From assembly GCA_000349905.1 (NCBI GenBank), contig KB722745.1, forward strand, positions 844,622 through 908,621: a DNA stretch of 64,000 nt, written 5' to 3'. Shown here one piece after another: positions 1 through 15,143 of the stretch. The notes under the pieces were generated by a model that did not search any database, had not been told where the DNA came from, and saw nothing but the letters and a program-made list of their open reading frames with translations. Source of the stretch: Volvariella volvacea V23. Lineage: Eukaryota; Basidiomycota; Agaricomycetes; Agaricales; Pluteaceae. Position numbers and translations under genes: made by a program. Position 1 is the first letter of the stretch. Each line of letters begins with the position of its first letter.

Positions 1-903
1 AGATGAACACAGGAATGGGTGTGGAATGGAAACTGACCCCAGGTGGGGTGTGTATAACATGTCAGAACGAACTAAACATTGATGGAGTGGAAAGTGGATG
101 GAAGGTGGTGGTGAGAGGCAGCAGTGACGCGTTAAGTATAAAGTATAACAGGAACGAAGAGAATTGAAGTGAATGGGTAGGAAAGGGAAACGCAGGGAGA
201 AGTGTATGCAGGAGATGAGTAGGTATTAAAAGCGGGACTTTGGAGGTGTGAAGTATACCTATAATCCAAGACCGTCCAGAAGAGTAGTTTGGATAGATAG
301 TGTATCAATAACACACGAGTGGACAGGGAGGTAGAGTTTTTGCTTTGGAAGAGACAATACGCCATTCGACCAAGCGAAATTAGAACTAATGGTCTCTGCC
401 TTACTTTTTGAACTCGAACTGAACGGAATCAACAGACCCGTCTGGTCGAGTGGGGAGTGCTTTGGGGAAATAAATTATTGTGTGCAAGTGCAAGTCCGTG
501 GTAAAACTAGTCGCCAATCAAAAAGCGAACCGGGAGTTGTTAATGCACGATTTTCACAAGGCAGCAATGATGAAAAGATCTATAAAAGATAAATAACAAG
601 GGCTTCAAATTAGCATCACGGCTACAACTGTACAAAGACCCACAGAAATGAGGCGCTTGAATTTGTAAGACATACCCTCCGCATGGTCCAACAACCAACC
701 ATACCAGGGACCGACAAGGTAGCACTCCCAAAGTATTATTGCCACTGATTTCCGCATACAGAAAGCACGCTCCTCCCTGCCCCCGCTTAATTATCACGCA
801 ACACTTAGAGTACCGTTCCCACACCAGGCACTAATTCTCATCACGACCGGACGTGATCAGACTAGTTTATTCCCAGCTTCCTGACCACTTTCCCTCGTGT
901 ACA
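1..903. other. Stretch with no supported gene
   Basis: No open frame here shows a recognisable domain, and the frames are short with no believable splice-linked continuation. The right end is the 3' flank of the Spg1-like gene on the minus strand, so it probably holds that gene's 3' UTR. The left part may be the flank of a gene outside the window. Confidence 0.5.
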
Positions 904-1840
904 TCATACATCAACATAAATCAGGATGGGTTCTCCGACGCCCTCTATTTCGGGGATGACGCATTTAAGGTCGAAGGCTTTGGCAAGCACTATCTTGAAG
1001 ATCTTTTGCACATTGATTGAGGCTGCGGTTGAGCAAAAGATCAGCGATGCGTGCATTGCTCGCGCAAACCGCTTGGCCTATCGAACGCCTGAGTCATTTC
1101 CCGTCTCGAATCGGGATATATGCTCACCTGCTTGGTGATTTCTTCCTGCTCATCCCTCGGGAATGTGGCGAACTGGTCGAACTTAGTGCCTATCAGGAAG
1201 GGTATAGCTGTCTGTGAGGCAAGAAAAAAGTAGACCGTAGAAATTAGTCCGACACTCAACTTGAAAATACGCATGGCGCTGGTCCGCGGGAAAATGGGTA
1301 AGGAGGGGTGATCGTTACCTTGTTGAAGCCTCGGGCTTGTCTATACCACTCTTTCACCGAGTTTAGTGTTGACTTTCGTGATAGATCAAACATGAAGAGG
1401 ATTGCGACGGCGTCATTGCAGACGAGGGGCAGCATGTTCACGAATTCTCTCTGACCGCCCAAGTCCCATATTGAAAATGTGATGGTCGTCCGCCGCACTG
1501 AGATCGTCTTCTCCATGAAATTGACGCCTGATGATTTATCAGCACACACCCAACCGGCGGTTCAACAAAAAACCCACCCAGCGTCTGAATGTAATCCTCA
1601 TCGAAGCTGCCCTCTACGTATTTAACCATCAAACTGGTCTTGCCTATTTGCGAGTCTCCAACCATGCCTACTTTGATGACGACGCTGTTGAGGGAACAGT
1701 GGGAAAGTGTGATTCAGCCTCGTGTTTTGGTCGTCTTGAGCGCCGAACACAAACCTGTTCTTTTCATCGCCATTTTCTGCGTGCGAGTGTTGATTACTTG
1801 GTCCGGCTGACGAAGAGGCTGAGGAAGCTGTGGCCGACAT
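904..1840 (-). CDS. spg1: Septum-promoting small GTPase (Spg1/Tem1 family)
   Basis: Ras-superfamily GTPase that switches on the septation initiation / mitotic exit network at the spindle pole body. About five exons. After a serine-rich N-terminus of about 28 residues comes [19 protein letters not shown] (P-loop GDSQIGKT), then [18 protein letters not shown] (switch I with the family's TLGVNFMEK), WDLGGQREF (switch II; the family has GGQ, where Ras has AGQ), and GTKFD in place of the usual NKxD guanine-specificity motif, as in Spg1/Tem1. The last exon reads [18 protein letters not shown] and ends near [10 protein letters not shown]. The start at 1840 is the only ATG before the P-loop that splices in frame. 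The first intron lies between the codons for DEKN and SVVIK. No lipidation cysteine is present at the C-terminus, as expected for this family. Family assignment is firm. Confidence 0.93.
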
Positions 1841-3617
1841 GTGGATGAGTGATCTAGTCAATCACGACGGAGAGACGTTGAATCGTATACGACGACACGA
1901 AACAATACCACCAGCAGTTCAAAAGAGCTGCGGAGATGCTAAAAGATACTATGGCAGAAAAGGAAAAAAACGGAGGTGAATGAAGTTGGAGTTAACGAGA
2001 GGTGTGATGAAAAAGAGGAGAGGAAAGGAGGAGCTCTGCGACAGATACGAAAAGGTAAGATGTGGTCGCAAGTGACCCCGCAAGAAATTAATGATCTGGA
2101 GGAGGATGAACGAGGGAACGTTGGCGTCGTCGGGAGTGACGAGCTCGAGCCAAAGTGAGAATTAGAACTGTGACAAGAGTGATATAGTGTCACCAACAAA
2201 CCCCCGGCCAAACAACACAGACCCTGCGCCATGATCATCTTTACCTCTTAGCCACTCACTATCTCAACTAACACCCTCCTTTATATGCTCCGCCGTCGTC
2301 CTGCTCAACTAAGACGAGCAGTGGACTCTAGCCACAACAAGACGAATTTTCCAATTTCTTGGGAGATCACTGCAAGAAATCTCACGATATTTAATGCCAC
2401 AATTATACCGACTCTCTTCCACTGGCCCACATTGGCACCACCGGCAGTCATGATCTCGCCACTCCCAATCTTGCTTGCCCTGTTGAGAACCACAAGGCAC
2501 AAGATGTCGTCGTCTGATCTCATAAGCTGCCACCTGTTACGCGCTCGGGAAAACCGCCCCAGACAGGAGCCAATCATATTCACACAAATGACCAAGTCCT
2601 AATCAAAAACACTTGATTGCATGTCCCCGAGGACAGTGAAGGATACCAAGGTTTTTGTGCTTTTCTTACTATCAAAGTTAGACTGTCGGCAAGGGCTAAT
2701 AGGATTGCCCTCATTTGACGTCTATTATATTGTCAGTGAGTTTACAGTGGCTTTACAAAACTACTCCCGAGGTTCTGCAGCCCTTCAATTAACAAGTTCC
2801 GGAGTCAGTTGTCATGGGGTGCAGCGCTAATACCGTTCGGACCGCTGGAGGACTTGTGATATTCTGAGTCATACAGTACAGTGCAATCAGCTTCTACAAC
2901 ACACCTAAAACCCCACTTCACTCTCATATCCCTGGTGGGTATTCTATGCTCGATGAACGGAACACCTTACGGGCAGGTGATGAAAACCATCAGTCACCCA
3001 CATAGAAGCCTACCAGTTCTCCGTTGGTTTAGCACGGGTTATGACGGAGTCGCTATGAATACGCTCATCAGAACAGCCATGTGGACAGACTCGTTATGGA
3101 AAAGAAATCTCTGGGGTAATTAAGCACCATGTCCAGCTTAATTCTTGCCCGTGTCAGGGCAGTCAACAAGCGCCGCTTTCAATGTCGCAGCTTATTTTTC
3201 GGACGTTTTTCGGGCAGTATGAAAAATAGCCACGTCGGAACGCACTCGCTTCAGCAGCTTCTTGTGAGTGTGCCAATGTCGTCTCTACTACTCCCCTGCG
3301 AGAGCAACGTGTTATCTTCGGCAATTTTTTAGCACTAGCAAGGTAACCAAGCCTGCACTTGATCACGAGTGTGCGCTTATTCCGAGCTCTATCCGTTCTT
3401 TTGTCAATTTTAACGCATTTATACACTTCGCCTCCACACTGGCCACCGATTACTGTATGCAAACTAGAGAGACGAGGAGAAATGATGCGGAACGGTGCCA
3501 ATTGAGCTCACCCGGAAGAACCTAGCTTACCAAACGTACACCTTCTCATTCGTTTAAAAAGAGTTCTGGGGATTCAAAAAAATTAACCCCGCAACTCTTC
3601 CTACTCTCTTTGAAGCA
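1841..3617. other. Intergenic region between divergent genes, no gene seen
   Basis: This lies between the starts of the minus-strand Spg1-like gene and the plus-strand cellobiose dehydrogenase, so it should contain both promoters. Several short frames exist but none shows a domain, a plausible exon series or compositional support. At about 1.8 kb it is long for this gene-dense part. Confidence 0.5.
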
Positions 3618-6761
<3,144 letters not shown>

Positions 6762-7184
6762 AGGCTCTCTGGCAGCCTACTTTGATCTCCATTTGATTGT
6801 CTCTCATTCTCGTTGCTACGTGAAAGGCTTGAAAACTCGAAGGCTTGAGCACTTTATATATATTTCTTATATATTCCACCATTCATCTGTTTGTTATCTC
6901 ACGCAATACCCCATCCTAGTCCCATCCTCTAGTCTGTAGCCACTGGTGTTGAATTGAATTCGGTTGGCGGTCATACTGGCATTTTGTGTAAATATTGTAG
7001 TTCGTAGCAATCCGAAATACATATTTCTTTCACTCTACTGGATGAGAATGACCGTGTTCCATTTAGGGTCTGTACCAAAAGACTTAAAGTGTGATGAGAT
7101 GCAGTAGAAGTTGGCTTGTCAAGATGAGCCCAGAAACAGTCAAGGAGTCATTGTATTATAATCAAATGAGCGTTCACTCAACAA
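6762..7184. other. 3' flank of cellobiose dehydrogenase, no gene seen
   Basis: AT-richer sequence downstream of the CDH stop, probably its 3' UTR, followed by the 5' flank of the tRNA-Gly gene. No coding signal seen. Confidence 0.5.
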
Positions 7185-7270
7185 GCATTAATGGGGTAGT
7201 GGTAACCTGGGTCGTTGCCATGTCGTAGCATAAGCTCGACCCGCCGGGGGTTCGATTCCCCCTTAATGCA
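7185..7270 (+). tRNA. tRNA-Gly (anticodon GCC) with a 15-nt intron
   Basis: The acceptor arms GCATTAA (7185-7191) and TTAATGC (7263-7269) pair fully. The D arm contains GGGTAGTGGTAACC. The anticodon stem GGTCG/CGACC encloses TTGCCA plus a 15-nt insertion plus T, which places anticodon GCC at the loop centre and the intron one base 3' of it, the canonical position. The T arm is GGGGGTTCGATTCCCCC. An internal B-box (GGTTCGATTCC) is present, and six T residues follow at 7275-7280. Glycine GCC is the clear reading. Confidence 0.9.
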
Positions 7271-7274
7271 ACCA

Positions 7275-7280
7275 TTTTTT
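7275..7280 (+). terminator. RNA polymerase III terminator of tRNA-Gly
   Basis: T6 run starting five bases after the tRNA discriminator base, at the expected position for Pol III termination. Confidence 0.8.
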
Positions 7281-7674
7281 CATTACCTGTTTGTTGCCTT
7301 GAACATTGTAATCTGGGGAGTGGACATCCTCCAGCTTCCGTAATTCAGAAAAACCAACGAACCCATGCAATGAATTATTGTCGTTAAGTGTAGAGAGTTT
7401 ACAGCGGTAAGCTAGCTAGTATTGCTATCCGTGATGGAATAATCTTTCTGTGGATAAATAAAAGCGAGGTCTTTTGTAGAGACGAACGAACGTTGGGATA
7501 ATCAATATGATACAAAGGCGAAGAATAGCACCAGAAAGAACAGACGAAGTAAGAAAGTGGTTGTAATGCCCTAAGTTAGTGGGGTGATGAAGCCAAGCGT
7601 TGACTGCGTACTGAGTTTAGACGGGAATACGAATTATTATTAGTGGATCAGATCGAGGGCGGCTGTGCAGCTAT
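7281..7674. other. Intergenic, no gene seen
   Basis: Lies between the tRNA-Gly terminator and the PEX19 stop codon on the minus strand. It probably contains the PEX19 3' UTR. No coding signal seen. Confidence 0.5.
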
Positions 7675-9092
7675 TTATGCTATAGTGCACCCGTCTGGCA
7701 AGCCCTCTGGGGTGAGGCCTTGCGGAAGTGGGCCCATGATTTCTTCTGGTGGCTGGCCGTGGCTTTGGAGCNNNNNNNNNNNNNNNNNNNNNNNNNNNNN
7801 NNNNNNNNNNNNNNNNNNNNNNNNNNNNNNNNNNNNNNNNNNNNNNNNNNNNNNNNNNNNNNNNNNNNNNNTGGAAGGCACAAGGTGAGATGAATAGAAG
7901 CAGTGGCTATACGATTCAACTAACTTCTGTCATGAGATCCATGACTTTCTTGGATGTTACCGGGTTGTTGTCGTCGTATGTCGGTTCGTCGAATGTAGCT
8001 ATGATTTTCTTGATGATCACTAGCTGCGACTCATATCGTTTGCGGTCTTCGGGCGAGAGGGGTTTGGGGGGGCTTGCGAGATAAGGAGGGAACTGTACAA
8101 GAGGTATGAGTGTCACACGAGCTAATGAAGGAGCAAGTACGCACACTCTTGGCAAGTTCATTCAATGGATCATATAGGATCTCTTTGCTCATAAGTTCGC
8201 CCATCATGTTCTGAATAAATCCAGCTAGTTCTTCCTCTTCGTCGCCGCCTGAGCCTAGACCCAAGTCGTTGAGTGAGGATAGCAGAGCCTCGAGTGATTG
8301 CTGGCTAGGTGTTTCGCCAGACGACTTGTTCTATACAACATTAATGTTGAGTGGATGGACACTGACGCAATCCTTACCTTCAAGTCCTCCTCATTCTTCC
8401 TCATCTTCTCTCGTGCTTGCCGGATCTTTTGTTGGAAATCACTTTCCCCACCCGCAGGCTTCGAACTCGATCCAGCCACCCCGTCCGCGCCGAGTTCCTG
8501 GCCGCCCAACTTGGATGGGTCAACAGCGCCATTCATGCCCTCTACAAGCATAGCTTCCCATGCTGCCTTCAGAGCCTTATCAACATCAGCTTCCGCATCG
8601 CCGCTTCCGCTGGCGTCACCGCTCAATTTTCCTCCATCCGTGGCCAATTCCTTCATCAGCTCCTCCATACCCTTAGCCAGCTCCTTCGCAAACTCTGCAG
8701 ATAGAGCATCTTCGTCTATCTCGGATGTAGGGTCGAGCGCAGCAGCCCTGCTTGAACTGGGAATAGAAAAAGGAGCCTGATCTACCCGCGTATTGGTCCG
8801 TGGTCGATTCGAGAATGTAGTTTTGGATGCCGTAGGTGGGGGTGCAGATGGTCTGGAATTGTTATCGAATTCATCCAATACATCTATATTGTGCGATATG
8901 CACCGTCATCGCAAGCATCAGAAAGGTGCAGGGTTAATTGCGGGGTCATTGTGGGAAGGGTCAACCTTATGTGAGTCGCGATGCAGACTAGGCAAAGGAG
9001 AATTGCTCACCATCAAGATCGTCGAGATCTTCGTCAACGGTGACTTTCTTTGTGTCGGGGATAGTCACTTTGGTGGGTGGAGGGGGTGCCAT
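7675..9092 (-). CDS. PEX19: Peroxisomal membrane-protein receptor PEX19 (interrupted by assembly gap)
   Basis: Cytosolic chaperone and import receptor for peroxisomal membrane proteins; it binds cargo and docks on PEX3. Exon 1 starts MAPPPPTKVTI and splices (GTGAGC donor) to give the acidic DLDDLDDVLDEF block, matching the PEX3-binding N-terminus of the family. It is followed by an Ala/Glu-rich helical region (FAKELAKGMEELMKELA; FQQKIRQAREKM), the cargo-binding part (GFIQNMMGELMSKEILYDPL; YDDNNPVTSKKVMDLMTE) and the terminal exon PPEEIMGPLPQGLTPEGLP ending DGCTIA-stop. The last four residues CTIA form a CaaX-type farnesylation box, as in other PEX19 proteins. A 100-N gap (7772-7871) covers the start of the last exon and part of the preceding intron, so a few residues are unknown. 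The start is the first ATG in the frame that splices to the conserved block. Confidence 0.93.
7772..7871. other. Assembly gap (100 N)
   Basis: Exactly 100 N, a standard scaffold placeholder, so the true length is unknown. It hides part of the last intron/exon of PEX19. Confidence 0.99.
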
Positions 9093-9363
9093 CGATTGGA
9101 GGTCTTGTAAGTTGAGGATGAGGTGGGTTGCCTTGACTTTAAGTGCCTTCCATAATGGGATTGAAATCCAAATTAACATGTTCCCACGCCCATGCCGGGT
9201 CCCAATTGAAACCGGGCCGAACATCACTTCCGCGGTTCAGAACTCGTCCGAGCCGCATTGACATCCGCCTCCGATCCTTTCATTTTCATCTGCCAAAATA
9301 CCTTCACCAGCGCTTATGAAGTTGTGAGCCCACATCACTACCAGCGAGCAATTGTTTAACATC

Positions 9364-9453
9364 TCTCTGATCGTATAACGGTTAGTACACACGCCTGTCA
9401 TGTCCTACTAGTTAGGATCGCGTGAGACCGGGGTTCGACTCCCCGTCAGAGAG
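9364..9453 (+). tRNA. tRNA-Asp (anticodon GTC) with an 18-nt intron
   Basis: Acceptor TCTCTGA (9364-9370) pairs fully with TCAGAGA (9446-9452). D arm contains TATAACGGTTAGTA. Anticodon stem CACGC/GCGTG encloses CTGTCA, then an 18-nt insertion, then C, giving anticodon GTC with the intron at the canonical position. T arm is CGGGGTTCGACTCCCCG. T5 at 9457-9461 is a Pol III terminator. This copy folds without defects. Confidence 0.9.
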
Positions 9454-9600
9454 TACTTTTTGGATTCATTTCACGGGCCTTCGACTGCCACAACCTAGCA
9501 TGGATATGAGCTTTAAAAATTTTTTTGAACCCACAGTGCGCAGTTCGACGTGGGCAGGTCTTTTAGTGATCTGGCGTCCATCACGGGTCAAAAAAGAGAT

Positions 9601-9691
9601 CTCTCTGGACGGGGAGTCGAACCCCGGTCTCACGCGATCCTAACTAGTAGGACATGACAGGCGTGTGTACTAACCGTTATACGATCAGAGA
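9601..9691 (-). tRNA. tRNA-Asp (GTC) second copy, inverted, with one extra base at the acceptor arm
   Basis: On the minus strand this is identical to the plus-strand tRNA-Asp at 9364-9453, including the intron, except for one extra C after the T arm (CCCCGTCCAGAGAG instead of CCCCGTCAGAGAG). The acceptor stem therefore has a bulge or an A:C mismatch. It keeps A and B boxes and is followed on its own strand by a T6 run. It may be a pseudogene or a functional copy with a bulged acceptor. Confidence 0.75.
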
Positions 9692-9921
9692 CCTGTATAA
9701 GTCGGCAACTATGCAACCCATAGACCCACCTTAGCTGTCGTCAAGGCCCATGATGGAATGAGATGAGGTGGGGAGGACACAACCTCTGTACGTTACATCC
9801 ACGGTGCACATATCTCTCAACCCCCGGTGAGGCTATCGTATACCCTCCCGCGTCTCCGTTGTGGCAGGCTTTCCACATTCTCTTGTATTTCAACGTTCCT
9901 TGAACATATTATTACATTGCC

Positions 9922-10906
9922 ATGGCATTTTCGTCTGTAGGCAGAGTGAAGGTTGCAGCGCATCGTGAGTGTTCGTGTAATATTGGGTTATTCAGATCAT
10001 TAAGTGGTGTTGGTAACCCGCAGTGTTCTTGTTTATTGTGAATATTGTGGTGCTGGCACTTGCAGCACAAATCAATAACTTCCAGGAGTTCTTCTGTATG
10101 TTGCGTCAACAATCTTGGCCAGGGTTGTCTGGTGCTAATGCTCTCTGGACCGACTTTGCATGGGTGGATTTACGTGGAAACAGTTGTGGCAGACCTCTTT
10201 CCCCTAGGATTATCGATCGTGACATTGATTCTCTTGTTCGCCATGTGAGTGACGAGCGTGAATAAGCGCAGACTCGATGGCGTTAAACCCGTGAACGCAT
10301 TTGTTGAGTACCTCTTGACTTACAGGTTGGCGATGGACTTCTCCCTAGAGAACTCTTTCACTGGTCGTGCCCCGTTCGAGATCGGGTTCTTTAGCGTGCT
10401 CAGCATCTTCTGGCTTGGTGCGTTCACTTTGGCGATAGATGAGGCAATCACTCGTTAAGTCTTATCAATATTTCCAGCGTTCAATGCCTTTTCGACTTCG
10501 CGGTGGAGCCAAGTCCCCATGAACTGCGGTGCCATTCCCGACGGTTCGTGAGACTCTCCGGCACACACAAACAGCTATTCTGACCATCATTCCCTTAATT
10601 TTAGAGTTCGCGGATGTACGAGGGTGGTGTAAAAACCTCCAAGCACTCAAAGCATTTGTTTGGATCGAGTTCGTCCTTGGTAAGTGTCCCCACCAACCAC
10701 CCACCAACCCATTGACAACCCGCCTATTCATGATTTATCTAGTCTTTGCAATCGTGCTATTTACGATTCGCTACACACTCACCCAAAACACCCGTGGCAA
10801 CAAACACATCTTCAGAGTCGCCCTCTCCCGATATCGCCCCAACAGCCTTCCCCGCAACAGCGAATTCTTGCAGTTTGAGAGACCGATGGCTCAATGGAGG
10901 GCTTAA
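9922..10906 (+). CDS. MARVEL-like four-span membrane protein
   Basis: About 200 residues in roughly six short exons. Exon 1 starts MAFSSVGRVKVAAH. Four hydrophobic segments follow: FLFIVNIVVLALAAQI; LGLSIVTLILLFAM; FEIGFFSVLSIFWLAAFN; and EFVLVFAIVLFTIRYTL. After the fourth comes a basic/polar cytosolic tail ending FERPMAQWRA-stop. The layout of four spans with a short N-terminus and a cysteine-containing loop before span 4 (VPMNCGAIP, GWCKNLQALKAF) is typical of fungal MARVEL-domain proteins, which sit in plasma-membrane or vesicle microdomains. The exact acceptor of the second intron is uncertain: an intron of about 87 nt ending at AAACAG keeps the frame best. Function in this organism is unknown. 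Confidence 0.75.
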
Positions 10907-12060
10907 ATTGATCCTCTACTTTGAACCCTCTGATGATGTTACCTCGTGTTCCCCCCCCCCCCCCCCCCCCCCTTCCCATTGCTGATACCCTCCTGTTCGC
11001 CTCCATTTCACGCAGACATCTCCATTCAAAACCATTGGTTAGGGCTTGTACTTTTGTGGGTTCAAGGTGAATCGAGGAGGATGCTGAGCATCCTCGTTGA
11101 AGCCAACTTGCCCAACCATCACCGTGTCTGATATAAACAGCCAATATACCCGTTGTACCCACTGTTTCACGACTGTTGAGTTGAAGTTGCTGTCGCAAAT
11201 ATTGAACAGCAATGGAGCGTAAGCAATTGTTGCCCGCGTAGCCATGGGCGGAACACATCATATGGGTCCACACTTCTTAGTTGACTTAAGTATGCTGTAA
11301 CCATAACTGATGATACCACAGAACCCATAACATTCAACGAAAAAAAGGGTGAGAAAACAACGAGGAGCTCGAGGGCAGTACAACAGGACCAGAAACAGGC
11401 AGAGAAACAACTTGAATAACACTAACGACAGTTGCCCGTGAGGCGCAAAGCTATGTAAATGATCACATGAATGTGGCGGAAGTGGTTGGCGGTGGAGGTG
11501 AGGTGTATCGATGAATAAATACGTACGATCGGGGATGAGAACTTGAAAAAGCGCCGAGGCAAGTTGGAAAAGGGATGGGAACGCTGGAGGTTCATTCGAG
11601 AAAGGATATAGTGATGGGATGGGATGTAAAGTGGGAATTCTGAACAGAGCAGCAACAGAAGATAGAAGAAAAGGTGTAAAGGCGAGGGAGGGAGGGGAGG
11701 GGACGAAAAACTATGTCATAGTTATGTATGACAATGCGACGCTGTCTACATCGTCATCTGATCTCAGCTGTCCATACAGTTGTGTTCGGGGCTTTTGGGT
11801 TTTGGTTAGAGTGACGGGAGGGAGGGGGTCGACTGAGTAACTGTGAGCACGTGTATGCAATCAATCAATACGAAACAGCTAGTCGAAAGAGAAAACAATC
11901 AAGAGCGCGAATGCGGGGTGTCGGTGCGTGTGGTGTGGTAATCAAAATGGGAACGATAGAGGGAGGCAATTCGGACAACCACGTCTACTTGATTTGATAC
12001 GACAGCAACAAGTCATGACAGCAAGTCATGGCCCTGGTAACGGGGGCAGAGGGGAATCAA
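10907..12060. other. Region between convergent genes, no gene seen
   Basis: Lies between the stop of the plus-strand MARVEL-like gene and the stop of the minus-strand Ypk1-like kinase, so it should hold both 3' UTRs. It contains a C22 homopolymer near its left end. No frame shows a domain or splice-supported continuation. Confidence 0.5.
10951..10972. repeat. C22 homopolymer
   Basis: Twenty-two consecutive C residues about 45 bp after the stop codon of the MARVEL-like gene, with more short C-runs immediately after. The length is probably uncertain for sequencing reasons. Confidence 0.95.
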
Positions 12061-14426
<2,366 letters not shown>

Positions 14427-15143
14427 GGTGTGGCCGATGTGTGGTTGTACGGGATACGAGGATGAAGACTAGTGCCTCTGATTCAAGACTCAAACTGTTG
14501 TGGTCGTCGGCTGGAATCGACGAGATGGTACGTGTACAGGCCGCCTGCGACTTTGAGGGGAGATTTATAGTACGGGTGATTCGGGGGAGATATATGGACA
14601 AAAGAATACAGGAAAGGATACAAGAGCAGGACGCGGGATGAGAGCACAAAGACAAGCTGATTGCAATTGGCTGTGTCCGCTGATTACCAACCCTGCAAGA
14701 TCACCTACCTGGGAACCTCCTCCCGCATTCTCGCTCTCCCCATCCTCCCCCAGCTGATGCCGACTGGGAGCCCTGGATAGCGTGCACAATTCACAAAGTA
14801 TCACAAAACTCCGACAGGACATTATTGTGTTCTCGTAATGGCGCAGGGCACCGCACATGCTCATCCCGACCATCTCGGTAGTAGGAAATTAGGTACCCAG
14901 ACGGAGCCAAGGTGGTGCAATAACCGCATGCTGGAGACCAGCACGCACAGCATTAACTATGATGGGGAGCACATAAACCAACTACTATTGTACTGTATCC
15001 ATGAGATGTATACCCTCTAATTATATTATGGTCATCACGATGGTGTCTATCCTGTCCATGTAGAAATTAGGGCACCTTCACCGTGGGTTGTATCCCTTAA
15101 TCTAGAAGCACAAGGTCACATATCATTCACGCAGTCATTAATT
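14427..15143. other. Ypk1 upstream region, no gene seen
   Basis: Lies between the Ypk1-like start and the stop of the next minus-strand gene, so it contains the kinase promoter and 5' UTR and the neighbour's 3' UTR. Short frames on both strands have no recognisable content. Confidence 0.5.

Larger units (their letters stand above)
9364..9691. repeat. Inverted repeat of two tRNA-Asp genes
   Basis: Two arms of 90 and 91 bp in opposite orientation, differing by one inserted base and separated by about 147 bp. The similarity is confined to the tRNA genes plus a few bases, and the spacer shows no repeat structure. The arms could pair as a cruciform. Confidence 0.9.

Noticed and set aside
7185..9691. 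CRISPR-like or phage-type structures near the tRNA cluster
   Set aside because: The repeats are tRNA genes with canonical introns. There are no regularly spaced short repeats anywhere in the window, and the organism is clearly a fungus.
10812..11273. Minus-strand frame of 153 residues overlapping the MARVEL-like gene end
   Set aside because: It is antisense to the real last exon, owes its poly-Gly run to the C22 tract and has no domain.
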